A stretch of 64,000 bases of DNA from Pseudomonas helvetica (GTDB lineage Bacteria > Pseudomonadota > Gammaproteobacteria > Pseudomonadales > Pseudomonadaceae), in contig NZ_CP150917.1 in the NCBI RefSeq assembly GCF_039908645.1, forward strand, positions 5,529,501-5,593,500, written 5' to 3'. Positions 48,251-57,421 of the stretch are shown one piece after another. Below the pieces are notes generated by a model. It worked only from the letters and a program-made list of their open reading frames with translations, ran no database searches and was not told the DNA's origin. Numbering within the stretch: the stretch's first letter is position 1; each line of letters begins with the position of its first letter. Position numbers and translations under genes: made by a program.

Positions 48251-48856
48251 ATGATCAAACGCAATCTGCTGGTGATGGGGCTCGCTGTTTTGCTGAGCGC
48301 CTGCGGCTTCCAACTGCGCGGTACCGGCACCGCCGAACTGGCGATCAGGGAACTCGACCTGAGCGCACGCAACTCATATGGCGAAACCGTGACGCTGATG
48401 CGCCAGGTGCTTGAAAGCAGTGGCGTCAAAGTCTATGCCGGCGCACCTTACAAGTTGGTATTCACCGACGAACAGGAAAGCCAGCGCAGCCTCAGCTACT
48501 CCGGCGGCGGCCATTCGGCCGAGTATGAGCTGACCAACGTGCTGAACTATCAAATCGTGGGCCACAACAAGCTCTCCCTGCTCGACGACAAACTGCAAGT
48601 GCAGAAGGTCTTCATGCACGACGGCAACAACATCACTGGCTCCGACCAGGAAGCCGCCGAGGTGCGCAAGGAAATGCGTCGCGACATGGTGCAACGCATG
48701 ATGCTGCGCCTGCAACAGCTTACCCCGGCTCAGCTTGATCAGTTGCAACAGACTGCCGATGACCGTGCCAAAGCGGAAGCCGACGCGCTGGAAGCAGCCC
48801 GTAAAGCTGAAGCGAACACTCCGCGTCAGTCACCTATGCAAGTACCGACCGAGTAA
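48251..48856 (+). CDS. lptE: LPS-assembly lipoprotein LptE
   Basis: 201 residues. Signal sequence LVMGLAVLLSAC ends in a lipobox (Cys19), followed by GFQLRG, the typical LptE start. It sits inside the LptD barrel of the outer membrane and helps insert LPS. The C-terminus is an Ala/Glu-rich helix. AAGGGGAG lies eight bases before the ATG. It lies between leuS and holA, as in other gammaproteobacteria. Confidence 0.93.
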   Translation: MIKRNLLVMGLAVLLSACGFQLRGTGTAELAIRELDLSARNSYGETVTLMRQVLESSGVKVYAGAPYKLVFTDEQESQRSLSYSGGGHSAEYELTNVLNYQIVGHNKLSLLDDKLQVQKVFMHDGNNITGSDQEAAEVRKEMRRDMVQRMMLRLQQLTPAQLDQLQQTADDRAKAEADALEAARKAEANTPRQSPMQVPTE

Positions 48857-48861
48857 GTCGT

Positions 48862-48883
48862 ACGGGGCGCTCCGGCGCCCCGT
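48862..48883 (+). promoter_or_regulatory. GC-rich hairpin between lptE and holA
   Basis: ACGGGGCGC and GCGCCCCGT pair around TCCG, 12 bases upstream of the holA ATG. No T-tract follows, so it is not a classical terminator. Confidence 0.6.
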
Positions 48884-48895
48884 TCGCCCTGTCTT

Positions 48896-49933
48896 ATGAA
48901 ACTAGCCCCCGCCCAGCTCGGCAAACACCTGCAAGGCGCCCTTGCGCCCGTTTACATCATCAGTGGCGATGACCCACTGTTGTGTCAGGAAGCTGCCGAC
49001 GCCATCCGCTCTGCTGCCCGCCAGCAAGGTTTTGACGAACGCCAGGTATTCAGCGCAGACGCCAGTTTCGACTGGGGTACGCTGCTGCAAGCCGGCGCCA
49101 GCATGTCGTTGTTCGCTGAAAAGCGCCTGCTGGAGTTGCGCTTGCCGTCCGGCAAACCGGGCGACAAAGGTGCAGCAGCGCTGATGGAGTATTGCTCGCG
49201 TCCGGCCGAAGATACCTTGCTGCTGATCAGCCTGCCAAAACTCGACGCCAGCGCGCAAAAAACCAAGTGGGGCAAGGCGCTGGTCGAAGGCCCGCAGACC
49301 CAGTTCGTGCAGATCTGGCCGGTGGATGCCAACCAGTTGCCGCAATGGATTCGTCAGCGTTTGTCCCAGGCTGGGCTTGCTGCCAGCCAGGACGCTGTCG
49401 AGCTGATCGCAGCAAGGGTCGAAGGCAACCTGCTGGCGGCCGCCCAGGAAATCGAAAAGCTCAAGCTGATGGCCGAAGGTGGCCAGATCACGCTCGAAAC
49501 GGTGCAAGCGGCAGTTGCCGACAGCGCGCGCTTCGATGTTTTCGGGTTGACCGATGCCATTCTTAATGGCGAAGCGGCGCATGCGCTACGCATGCTTGAA
49601 GGTTTGCGCGGCGAAGGCGTCGAACCACCGGTGATTCTTTGGGCGCTGGCCCGAGAGCTTCGGCTATTGGCCAACCTGTCGCTGCAATACAGCCAGGGTG
49701 TGCCGCTGGACAAAGCCTTCAGCCAGGCCCGACCGCCCGTCTGGGACAAGCGCAAACCCCTGATGAGTAAAGCCCTGCAACGCCATTCGGCGCAACGCTG
49801 GGCGCAACTGCTGCTCGATGCCCAGCGGATCGACGCACAAATAAAAGGCCAGGCCGCCGGTTCGCCGTGGATGAGCCTGAGCCGCTTGGCGTTGTTGATG
49901 GCCGGCCAGCGCCTGGCATTGCCTGCCGAGTAA
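48896..49933 (+). CDS. holA: DNA polymerase III subunit delta
   Basis: 345 residues, the normal HolA size. VYIISGDDPLLCQEAADAIR is the N-terminal signature of the delta clamp-loader subunit; the AAA-like fold lacks Walker motifs as expected. It opens the beta clamp within the gamma complex. No Shine-Dalgarno sequence is visible before the ATG, and a strong hairpin lies just upstream. A REPIN follows. Confidence 0.94.
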   Translation: MKLAPAQLGKHLQGALAPVYIISGDDPLLCQEAADAIRSAARQQGFDERQVFSADASFDWGTLLQAGASMSLFAEKRLLELRLPSGKPGDKGAAALMEYCSRPAEDTLLLISLPKLDASAQKTKWGKALVEGPQTQFVQIWPVDANQLPQWIRQRLSQAGLAASQDAVELIAARVEGNLLAAAQEIEKLKLMAEGGQITLETVQAAVADSARFDVFGLTDAILNGEAAHALRMLEGLRGEGVEPPVILWALARELRLLANLSLQYSQGVPLDKAFSQARPPVWDKRKPLMSKALQRHSAQRWAQLLLDAQRIDAQIKGQAAGSPWMSLSRLALLMAGQRLALPAE

Positions 49934-49953
49934 ACCCTGCCGCGAACATACCC

Positions 49954-50102
49954 TGTGGTGAGGGGGCTTGCCCCCGCTGGGTCGGTCCGCGTTCGGGCGA
50001 CGCGGCCCTGAAATCTGCAAACCGCATATCCACAGACACACACCGCGTGCCCAGCAATCACGGCTGCTTCGCTGCCGAACGGGGGCAAGCCCCCTCGCCA
50101 CA
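49954..50102. repeat. REPIN between holA and arfA
   Basis: Inverted arms of the GTGGCGAGGGGGCTTGCCCCCG family (the left arm has one T for C change) lie at each end. Confidence 0.85.
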
Positions 50103-50219
50103 CTAACCGAGTTCACTCCAAACAGAGCTGAATGGTCCTACGCATCGCAGGGACTAGACAGAATCCCAACTTCGGCCGATGATTTGCCCCGCGAAAACCA
50201 CTCAACGAGAGCACCGCCC

Positions 50220-50375
50220 ATGAGCAAACACAAGCGGCCCAACAAGGCCAAATCCATTGTCGCCCAGCCCCTGTTCCGCAGCCGTCAGGAACAACCCGGC
50301 AAGGGCAAAGGCAGCTACCGCCGCGAAGCCTTCCAGTCTAAAAGCTGGGAGGCTTCTTACTTTCTGGCGGCATGA
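50220..50375 (+). CDS. arfA: Alternative ribosome-rescue factor A
   Basis: 51 residues, too short for most gene finders. PNKAKSIVAQPLFRSRQE and KGKGSYRREAF match the ArfA core, which places a basic tail in the empty mRNA channel and recruits RF2 to ribosomes stalled without a stop codon. A 12-bp hairpin lies within codons 36-46, as in other arfA genes whose mRNA is cut or terminated so that active, truncated ArfA is made only when tmRNA fails. The full-length product ends in LAA, like the ssrA tag. GAGAG precedes the ATG. Confidence 0.88.
   Translation: MSKHKRPNKAKSIVAQPLFRSRQEQPGKGKGSYRREAFQSKSWEASYFLAA
50325..50356 (+). promoter_or_regulatory. arfA: Intragenic arfA hairpin
   Basis: GAAGCCTTCCAG (50325-50336) and CTGGGAGGCTTC (50345-50356) pair over 12 bp with one G-U around an eight-base loop, then TTACTTTC. 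It could be an RNase III site or an internal terminator; in E. coli arfA both processing events remove the stop codon. Confidence 0.75.
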
Positions 50376-50447
50376 AGTTTCAACATCACCTCGCTCCCTC
50401 TCGGCATGATAAGGTCTGCACCTGATTCGTATTATCTGGACCTGTGC

Positions 50448-51770
50448 ATGCCCCTTTGTCTTTCCCGTCGTTGGCACCTGCGCCAACTGATTGCTGCCTC
50501 CAGCCTTGTATTGCTTGTCGCCTGCGCGGAAAAACCCACCGCTGCCGACGCGCAACCGCTCCAAACCGCCCCCGTTGCGACTACTCCGGCCATCATTCCT
50601 CCGGTAGTGCCGACTGGCGACAATCTCGACATCCAGCCGACCCAGACCTTCGAGGAATGGGAAGCCGGTTTTCGCCAGGATGCCCTCGCCGCCGGTATCC
50701 GTCCGGATGTGTTCGACCGCGCCTTTGCCGGCATCACGCTGGACATGAGCGTGATCCGTGCCGACCGCAGCCAACCGGAGTTCACCCGCCCGGTGTGGGA
50801 ATACCTCGACGGTGCGCTCTCCGCCGCGCGCGTGCGTAAAGGCCAGGCATTACTCAGCCAGTACGCCGAGACCTTGAGCACCATCGAGCAGCGTTATGGT
50901 GTTGATCGCCAGGCGCTCGTGGCCGTCTGGGGCATGGAAAGCAACTTCGGCAGTTTCCAGGGCGACAAATCGGTGATCCGCTCGCTGGCGACCCTGGCCT
51001 ACGAAGGCCGGCGTCCGGGCTTTGCTCACGCCCAATTGCTGGCCGCTCTACAAATTCTGCAACAGGGTGATATCACGCCCGAGAAGATGCTCGGTTCCTG
51101 GGCTGGCGCCATGGGCCAGACCCAGTTCATCCCGACCACCTACCTCACCCACGCGGTCGATTTTGACGGTACCGGTCACCGTGATATCTGGGGCAGCCCG
51201 ACCGATGCACTGGCCTCCACTGCCCATTACCTGCAAAGCTCCGGCTGGCAGAAAGGTCAGCCTTGGGGCTTCGAAGTGCAACTGGCGAGTGGTTTCGACT
51301 ATTCGCTGGCTGACGGTGCGATTCGCAAAAGCGTCTCCGAGTGGATGCAAATGGGCATCAAACTGCCCAACGGCGGCGTCGTTCCACCCGGTTCCGAACA
51401 CCTGTCAGCCGCCCTGCTGCTGCCCGCCGGTTATCGTGGCCCGGCGTTCCTGATCCTCGATAACTTCCGCGCAGTCCTCAAGTACAACAATTCGTCGTCC
51501 TACGCATTGGCGGTGAACCTGTTGTCTGAACGCTTTAATGGAGCGGGCCTGATCAACGGCGAATGGCCGAAGGATGACCTGCCCCTGAGTCGTTCAGAGC
51601 GCATCGAACTGCAGAATTTGCTGAGCGCCAGTAACTACGATGCGGGGAACGCCGACGGCATCATCGGCGCCAACACCCGCAAGGCCATTCGCAGCGCCCA
51701 GCAGTCGTTTGGCTGGCCGGCAGATGGTTACCCGACGCACAAGTTGCTGGAAGGTTTGCGTAACCGCTGA
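50448..51770 (+). CDS. Lytic murein transglycosylase, MltB-like lipoprotein
   Basis: 440 residues from the ATG at 50448 (another ATG at 50406 is possible). The signal ends in LLVAC, a lipobox, so it is lipid-anchored in the outer membrane. The SLT_2/MltB domain has the catalytic Glu in VWGMESNFGSF and the motif AGAMGQTQFIPTTYL; a C-terminal peptidoglycan-binding domain (ADGIIGANTRKAIRSAQQ) follows. It corresponds in position to P. aeruginosa SltB3. It cleaves glycan strands to 1,6-anhydro products. Confidence 0.93.
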   Translation: MPLCLSRRWHLRQLIAASSLVLLVACAEKPTAADAQPLQTAPVATTPAIIPPVVPTGDNLDIQPTQTFEEWEAGFRQDALAAGIRPDVFDRAFAGITLDMSVIRADRSQPEFTRPVWEYLDGALSAARVRKGQALLSQYAETLSTIEQRYGVDRQALVAVWGMESNFGSFQGDKSVIRSLATLAYEGRRPGFAHAQLLAALQILQQGDITPEKMLGSWAGAMGQTQFIPTTYLTHAVDFDGTGHRDIWGSPTDALASTAHYLQSSGWQKGQPWGFEVQLASGFDYSLADGAIRKSVSEWMQMGIKLPNGGVVPPGSEHLSAALLLPAGYRGPAFLILDNFRAVLKYNNSSSYALAVNLLSERFNGAGLINGEWPKDDLPLSRSERIELQNLLSASNYDAGNADGIIGANTRKAIRSAQQSFGWPADGYPTHKLLEGLRNR

Positions 51771-51786
51771 GGCTTGGCCTCAATCT

Positions 51787-51894
51787 GTGGCGAGGGAGCT
51801 TGCTCCCGCGGAGGTGCGAAGCGCCTCCAAATCGCATGCGTTCGTCGGTTAGACGACTGCTACGCAGCCGAGCGGGAGCAAGCTCCCTCGCCAC
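51787..51894. repeat. REPIN (GTGGCGAGGGAGC family)
   Basis: Perfect 23-base arms lie between the convergent transglycosylase and LD-carboxypeptidase genes. Confidence 0.85.
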
Positions 51895-51905
51895 GGGTCA
51901 GACTG

Positions 51906-52853
51906 TTACTTGATCACCACATCCTGCTCCAGCCACAACGCCTTGCTCCCCGCATCCAGCCTCACCAACGCGCCCATGGGCAGCGTCAGGTTCGGGTCGC
52001 AATGGCCGCTGCGCCAACCGGCAAGCACCGGAATCCGCAATGGCTCGAAGGTTTGCTTGAGCAACTTCGCCAATGCATCGCTGTCCACGCCGGCCACATC
52101 CCCCACCAGCACCCCGCGCAGCGTGCTCAGCTTGCCGGCCAGGCGCAGATGGGTCAGCAACCGGTCGATGCGATATATCGGCTCGTTGACGTCTTCGATG
52201 AACAGAATGATCCCGTCGGCATCGATTTCGAAAGGCGTGCCCAGGGTCGCGGCAATCATCGACAGATTACCGCCCAGCAAACGCCCATGAGCGATGCCTG
52301 GCTCGATCATAGTCAAAGGGTACGCCACCGGGTGCGCCAACAGGCTTCCAGCGTTCAACTGGCCTCTGAGCAGGCTGAGCAACGAAGACTCGGTCGGCTG
52401 GAGCTTGTTCCCCAGCAGATCGGCGTTGAGCATCGGACCGTGAAAGGTCACGAACCCCGCATAACGGCTGATGGCCAGGTGCAGCGCCGTAATGTCGCTA
52501 TAGCCGACAAACGGCTTGGCATTGCGCCGCAGCAACTCGAAGTCGATCCGGTCCAGCAGGCGCGGGCTGCCGTAGCCGCCACGCAGGCAGAGAATCGCAT
52601 CAATGGCCGGATCGCCAAACGCCTCATGCAGATCCTTCAGGCGAACGTCGTCACTGCCGGCGAGGTAGCCGTCTTTCTCCAGGACACCCGGAAAAATCCG
52701 CAGCGAATACCCGCGTGCACGCATCCATTGAAAAGCCGTTTCGGTATCCAGTGCCGCCGGGCCTGCCGGCGCAATGACACCGATCAGCCCCTCGGCAGGT
52801 AATGCCGGAACCGGAGCGTGCTCGGAAATAACGGGGGTCGAGCGAGTGGTCAT
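51906..52853 (-). CDS. LD-carboxypeptidase (S66 family)
   Basis: 315 residues. The nucleophile is Ser in FVGYSDITALHLA, with Glu in FIEDVNEPIYRIDRLL and His in WRSGHCDPNLTLPMG completing the Ser-Glu-His triad. It removes the terminal D-Ala from muramyl tetrapeptides during murein recycling, in the cytoplasm. P. aeruginosa LdcA has another locus in memory, so I leave the symbol blank. It lies beside two peptidoglycan-lytic genes. Confidence 0.9.
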   Translation of the reverse strand: MTTRSTPVISEHAPVPALPAEGLIGVIAPAGPAALDTETAFQWMRARGYSLRIFPGVLEKDGYLAGSDDVRLKDLHEAFGDPAIDAILCLRGGYGSPRLLDRIDFELLRRNAKPFVGYSDITALHLAISRYAGFVTFHGPMLNADLLGNKLQPTESSLLSLLRGQLNAGSLLAHPVAYPLTMIEPGIAHGRLLGGNLSMIAATLGTPFEIDADGIILFIEDVNEPIYRIDRLLTHLRLAGKLSTLRGVLVGDVAGVDSDALAKLLKQTFEPLRIPVLAGWRSGHCDPNLTLPMGALVRLDAGSKALWLEQDVVIK

Positions 52854-52978
52854 CCGTGATTCTCCCTGTGTGAATGCTTCAGCACACAGTAGTCAGGAAC
52901 GGGGATAAACAGAAGAGGTTCAGCTGTCCCGCAGGGTGCAGGAAAAAACCGGGTGTGACGTGGTACCGAGTAGCTTTT

Positions 52979-53016
52979 AAAAAAATGCCCGCAAGGCGTG
53001 AGCCTTGCGGGCATTT
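52979..53016 (-). terminator. Intrinsic terminator of the lip operon
   Basis: AAATGCCCGCAAGGC and GCCTTGCGGGCATTT form a perfect 15-bp stem with a four-base loop, followed on the minus strand by T7. It starts four bases after the lipA stop. Confidence 0.9.
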
Positions 53017-53020
53017 CAGA

Positions 53021-54049
53021 TCAGGACGACATCAACTCGGCCTTGACCAGTTTCGCCTGCTCGTCGGCGTGATACGAGGAACGTACCAGCGGGCCGGAGG
53101 CGACGTTCTTGAAGCCCATCTTGTAACCTTCCTCGGCGAACCAGGCGAAGGTGTCCGGGTGCACGAAACGCTGCACCGGCAAGTGGCTACGGGACGGTTG
53201 CAGGTACTGGCCCAGAGTCAGCATGTCGATATCGTGTTCGCGCATGCGCTTCATGACTTCGATGACTTCCTCATCGGTCTCGCCCAAACCCAGCATCAGG
53301 CCGGATTTGGTCGGAATGTGCGGCATCATCTGCTTGAACTTCTGCAGCAGGGTCAGCGACCACTGATAGTCCGAACCCGGACGTGCAGCCTTGTACAGGC
53401 GCGGTACGGTTTCCAGGTTGTGGTTGAACACATCAGGCGGCTGGGCGGCGGTAATTGCCAGCGCCACGTCCATCCGGCCACGGTAGTCCGGAACGAGGGT
53501 CTCGAGCTGCACGTTCGGCGACAGCTTGCGGATTTCGCGGATGCAGTCGGCGAAGTGCTGAGCACCACCGTCACGCAGGTCATCACGGTCTACCGAGGTG
53601 ATCACCACGTACTTCAGTTTCAGGTCGGCGATGGCGATGGCCAGGCTTTCCGGTTCGTTGACGTCCAGTGGCTTCGGACGACCGTGGCCAACGTCGCAGA
53701 ACGGGCAGCGACGGGTGCAGATGTCGCCCATGATCATGAAGGTTGCGGTGCCACCGGAGAAGCATTCGCCGAGGTTCGGGCAGGAAGCTTCTTCGCAGAC
53801 GCTGTGCAACTTGTGTTTGCGCAGCAGGGCCTTGATACGGTCGACTTCCGGGGAAACCGGGATGCGCACGCGAATCCAGTCAGGCTTTTTCGGCAATTCG
53901 GTGGTTGGAATGATCTTCACCGGGATACGCGCAACCTTTTCGGCGCCGCGCAGCTTTACGCCAGCTTCCACTTTGGCTCGCGGGGCCGGGCGCTCGGTAA
54001 CATCCAGCGTCGGGATCATGGTTTGCACAGCGTCTTGCGCAGTAGTCAT
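53021..54049 (-). CDS. lipA: Lipoyl synthase
   Basis: 342 residues. Two iron-sulfur motifs are intact: the auxiliary cluster [12 protein letters not shown] and the radical-[18 protein letters not shown]. It inserts sulfur at C6 and C8 of octanoyl groups on carrier proteins. It starts one base after lipB on the same strand. The intrinsic terminator follows, so it ends the operon. Confidence 0.97.
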   Translation of the reverse strand: MTTAQDAVQTMIPTLDVTERPAPRAKVEAGVKLRGAEKVARIPVKIIPTTELPKKPDWIRVRIPVSPEVDRIKALLRKHKLHSVCEEASCPNLGECFSGGTATFMIMGDICTRRCPFCDVGHGRPKPLDVNEPESLAIAIADLKLKYVVITSVDRDDLRDGGAQHFADCIREIRKLSPNVQLETLVPDYRGRMDVALAITAAQPPDVFNHNLETVPRLYKAARPGSDYQWSLTLLQKFKQMMPHIPTKSGLMLGLGETDEEVIEVMKRMREHDIDMLTLGQYLQPSRSHLPVQRFVHPDTFAWFAEEGYKMGFKNVASGPLVRSSYHADEQAKLVKAELMSS

Positions 54050-54050
54050 A

Positions 54051-54698
54051 TCAGTCGATTCCGCCCGTTAGGGTCGTCTGCTCAGCATAGTCGAGGTGTT
54101 TGACGAGCTGCGCACGCAGCCGGGCACTTACCTCGGCAAATTCAATCGGCCCGGTGTGATCGCGCAGCTGGGTCATGGCCAGCCCGGCGTATCCACAGGG
54201 GTTAATCCGGCGAAACGGCTCCAGGTCCATATCCACGTTCAAGGCCAGGCCATGAAAGGAGCAACCGTGGCGGATCCGCAGACCCAGAGAAGCAATTTTT
54301 GCACCGTTGACGTAGACGCCCGGTGCATCGGCCTTGGCCACGGCGGTGACGCCGTAGCTGGCCAGCAGCTCGATCAGGCACTGTTCCATCCGGCTGACCA
54401 GGTCGCGCACGCCGAAACCCAGCTTGCGCACATCCAGCAGCAGATACGCCACCAACTGACCCGGGCCGTGGTAAGTCACTTGACCGCCACGATCGACCTG
54501 CACCACCGGAATATCGCCGGGAAGCAGCAGATGCTCAGCCTTGCCGGCCTGCCCCTGGGTAAAAACCGGTGGGTGCTCGACCAGCCAGATCTCGTCGGCG
54601 CGGTCGCTGCCGCGCTCGTTGGTAAACCGTTGCATGGCATGCCAGACCGGCTCGTAAGCCAGCTGGCCGAGCTCGCGAAAGCCCAGCGGTTCGGACAT
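54051..54698 (-). CDS. lipB: Octanoyltransferase
   Basis: 215 residues from the ATG at 54698, whose first base is the last base of the ybeD stop; a GTG at 54701 is an alternative. [16 protein letters not shown] and [15 protein letters not shown] carry the conserved active-site Gly-rich region, and [12 protein letters not shown] and the Cys in NPCGYAG provide the catalytic Cys/Lys. It transfers octanoate from ACP to lipoyl domains. Confidence 0.96.
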   Translation of the reverse strand: MSEPLGFRELGQLAYEPVWHAMQRFTNERGSDRADEIWLVEHPPVFTQGQAGKAEHLLLPGDIPVVQVDRGGQVTYHGPGQLVAYLLLDVRKLGFGVRDLVSRMEQCLIELLASYGVTAVAKADAPGVYVNGAKIASLGLRIRHGCSFHGLALNVDMDLEPFRRINPCGYAGLAMTQLRDHTGPIEFAEVSARLRAQLVKHLDYAEQTTLTGGID

Positions 54699-54973
54699 CA
54701 CAGCACCATGTGCACGAAGCCGGTGGCCCGCAGTTCACTGTTGATGTTGTACAGCTGGTCCTGGTCGGTCGCGACGATGTGTAACTGAATCGTCGTGTAC
54801 TTGCCATTGGTGCTTTGGCGTTCGTCCACACGGTCATGATTGATCGTCGCGTGCTTCTTGACGATTTCGATGATCTTGTCTTTGTTGCCCACACCGGTAT
54901 CGCTGATCACCTTAACCGGGTAGTCAACGTTGGGGAATTCGATCTTAGGCGCCTTTACTTCGGTATCGGTCAT
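54698..54973 (-). CDS. ybeD: DUF493/YbeD family protein
   Basis: 91 residues. [18 protein letters not shown] and [20 protein letters not shown] match the ACT-like YbeD fold found beside lipB in many gammaproteobacteria, including E. coli. A regulatory role is suspected but not shown. It overlaps lipB by one base. Confidence 0.9.
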   Translation of the reverse strand: MTDTEVKAPKIEFPNVDYPVKVISDTGVGNKDKIIEIVKKHATINHDRVDERQSTNGKYTTIQLHIVATDQDQLYNINSELRATGFVHMVL

Positions 54974-55010
54974 GGCGTAACGGCCTCGTAAGCGTAAGCC
55001 GTGGCAACGG

Positions 55011-55045
55011 GCATGGCCCCGCTCCGGATTGGAACGGGGCCATGC
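55011..55045. terminator. Hairpin between dacA and ybeD
   Basis: GCATGGCCCCG and CGGGGCCATGC pair, with further TCC/GGA pairing inside, 15 bases after the dacA stop. There is no T-tract on either side, so it is a weak terminator or a transcript end. Confidence 0.55.
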
Positions 55046-55059
55046 AGGTCCACACTAAT

Positions 55060-56217
55060 TCAGTTGAACAAGCCGTAGAAGAATAGACGGATGCTATCCC
55101 ACATGCGGCGGAAGATACCACCTTGGTCGACCGCGTCCAGCGCGATCAGATCAGCGCTGTGCACGACCTTGTCGTCCAGTTTCACTTCGACTTTACCAAT
55201 CACGTCGCCCTTGGCGATCGGCGCGACCAGTTGCGGGTTCATGGTCATGCTGGCAGCGAGCTTTTTCAGCTGGCCTTTTGGCAAAGTCATGGTCAGGTCT
55301 TCAGCCAGGCCGGCTTTGACCTGGTTGGTGGTGCCCTTCCAGACTGGAGCCTGAGCCAGCTCGGCGCCTTTCTGATAGAAGGTCTGGGTTTCGAAGAAGC
55401 GGAAACCGTAGGTCAGCAGCTTCTGGGTTTCAGCAGCGCGAGCGCTTTCGCTGTTGGTGCCGAACACCACGGCGATCAGGCGCATGCCATCACGTACCGC
55501 CGAGGACACCATGCAGTAGCCGGCTTCTTCGGTGTGACCGGTTTTCAGACCGTCAACGGTCTTGTCACGCCACAGCAGCAGGTTGCGGTTGGGTTGTTTG
55601 ATGCCGTTCCAGAAGAACTCTTTCTGCGAGTAGATCGCATAGTGAGCCGGGTCTTCGTGGATGATCGCACGCGCCAGAATGGCCATGTCGTGAGCGGTGG
55701 AATAGTGCTCAGGGTTTGGCAGACCGGTCGGGTTCATGAAGTGACTGTTGTTCATGCCCAGGTCGGCAACGGTCTTGTTCATGAGGTCGGCGAACGCGTC
55801 TTCGCTGCCGGCGATGTGCTCGGAGAGCGCGACGCTGGCGTCGTTGCCCGACTGGATGATGATGCCGTGCAGCAGGTCGCTGACCGTGACCTGCGAGCCG
55901 ACCTTGATGAACATCCGCGAACCGCCGGTGCGCCAGGCGTTCTCACTGACGGTCACCGGATCGTTTTCACCGATCTGGCCGCGACGGATTTCCAGGGTCG
56001 CAATGTACGCTGTCATCAGCTTGGTCAGGCTGGCTGGCGGCAGACGCTGGTCACCGTTGTTCTCGACCAGCACGTTGCCGCTGCTGGCGTCCATGAGCAC
56101 ATAGGATTTAGCCGCCAGTTGTGGTGGCGACGGCATCATCTCGACCGCAAAAGCGGCGGGTGAGAGGAGCAGCGGGACTAGCAGGCACAGGCGTTTGGCA
56201 AAGGTGGTGATGTTCAT
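55060..56217 (-). CDS. dacA: D-alanyl-D-alanine carboxypeptidase (PBP5/6)
   Basis: 385 residues. A signal peptide (LVPLLLSPAAFA) precedes an S11 peptidase domain with the active Ser63 in SLTK, the SGN triad in IQSGNDASVAL and KTG in VDGLKTGHTEE. The C-terminal amphipathic helix (GGIFRRMWDSIRLFFYGLFN) anchors it in the inner membrane. It trims pentapeptides to tetrapeptides. It follows rlpA in the conserved cluster; in P. aeruginosa the equivalent is often called dacC. Confidence 0.95.
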   Translation of the reverse strand: MNITTFAKRLCLLVPLLLSPAAFAVEMMPSPPQLAAKSYVLMDASSGNVLVENNGDQRLPPASLTKLMTAYIATLEIRRGQIGENDPVTVSENAWRTGGSRMFIKVGSQVTVSDLLHGIIIQSGNDASVALSEHIAGSEDAFADLMNKTVADLGMNNSHFMNPTGLPNPEHYSTAHDMAILARAIIHEDPAHYAIYSQKEFFWNGIKQPNRNLLLWRDKTVDGLKTGHTEEAGYCMVSSAVRDGMRLIAVVFGTNSESARAAETQKLLTYGFRFFETQTFYQKGAELAQAPVWKGTTNQVKAGLAEDLTMTLPKGQLKKLAASMTMNPQLVAPIAKGDVIGKVEVKLDDKVVHSADLIALDAVDQGGIFRRMWDSIRLFFYGLFN

Positions 56218-56410
56218 CCGTCTCTCGAAATCGCTAATGGAAACTGCCCTACGGGCAAAACTAATCAGACAACCTGCTTGGCACGGAGCCTGCGGGTTAT
56301 CGCGTGTTCAGTTGTTCACTCTCTAACCCTTGCCGGGCTTTTATTGTTCAACGAGCCAACAACTCAGGTTCACCCCCCAAACCGCAAGTGAACCTTGAAT
56401 CAGGAATTGC

Positions 56411-57421
56411 TTATTCAGCCGTCACCAGGCTCGGAGAACCGAGATTGGCCAGGCGCACGCTGTTTTGCACTTGCGCGATTTCACCCTGCGAGCCGATTGG
56501 CCCCAGGCGAACCCGATGCAGTGTCTGTTGGTTGCGCACGATCGAGCTGATGAACACCGGAGCGCTCACCATCCCGCTCAACTTCGATCTCAGGAGTTCT
56601 GCAGCGTCCGGGTTGGCGAACGCGCCCACCTGCAGATACTGGCCAGAGGCTGGTACAGAAGCGTTTTTTTTTGCATCGAGCTGCACCGGCACAACGGCCG
56701 CGGCATGTTGCTGCGGCGGTGGCGTCCATTGCTCGACGGTGCCGGCCGACGCGGTAATCACCGGTGCGCTATTTTGCGCGACTTGCGGCTCATTGAGCAT
56801 CAACGGCGCAGGTCGGCCTTTTGCCGCCCACCACTCTTGCGGGTCGATGCCTTCAACCTTGACCCGCGCAGTGCCAATCTCGGCATACCCGAGCTTCTTG
56901 GCTGCGGCGTAGGACAAGTCGATGATGCGATCCGAATAGAACGGCCCACGGTCGTTGACCCGCAGGATCACGCTCTTGTTGTTGTCCAGGTTGGTGACCC
57001 GAACATAGCTGGGCAATGGCAGGGTCTTGTGCGCGGCACTCATGCCGTACAGGTCATACACTTCGCCGTTGGCGGTGTTCTGCCCGTGAAACTTGGTGCC
57101 GTACCAGGACGCCGTACCCGAGGCGACATAACGCTTGGATTCGGCCAGCGGAAAGTAGGTCTTGCCCAGCACGGTATACGGGTTGGCCTTGTACGGGCCG
57201 GTGTGCAGGGTCGGCGTAGCGTCGGGGATCCGTGAAATATCCACATCCCACCACGGCGCACCGTCTTTGTGGGCACGGTTGATATCCAGGCCTGGTGTCG
57301 CGCGTACCGCGGTCGTGTATTTCTGTTGCGGTGCACGACTGGTCGAACAGCTGACCACGAGCAACGACAACGCGGCGAAAGCCACCAGCTTCAGGGGTTT
57401 GCGGATTGGCGATGCCAGCAT
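56411..57421 (-). CDS. rlpA: Septal ring lytic transglycosylase RlpA
   Basis: 336 residues. The signal ends in LLVVSC, a lipobox, so it is an outer-membrane lipoprotein. The double-psi beta-barrel domain contains ASWYGTKFHGQNTANGE and the catalytic Glu/His and Asp region AAHKTLPLPSYVRV, and a C-terminal SPOR domain (QYLQVGAFANPDAAELL) targets it to denuded septal glycan. Its ATG overlaps the mltB stop by one base (TAATG). Confidence 0.95.
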   Translation of the reverse strand: MLASPIRKPLKLVAFAALSLLVVSCSTSRAPQQKYTTAVRATPGLDINRAHKDGAPWWDVDISRIPDATPTLHTGPYKANPYTVLGKTYFPLAESKRYVASGTASWYGTKFHGQNTANGEVYDLYGMSAAHKTLPLPSYVRVTNLDNNKSVILRVNDRGPFYSDRIIDLSYAAAKKLGYAEIGTARVKVEGIDPQEWWAAKGRPAPLMLNEPQVAQNSAPVITASAGTVEQWTPPPQQHAAAVVPVQLDAKKNASVPASGQYLQVGAFANPDAAELLRSKLSGMVSAPVFISSIVRNQQTLHRVRLGPIGSQGEIAQVQNSVRLANLGSPSLVTAE

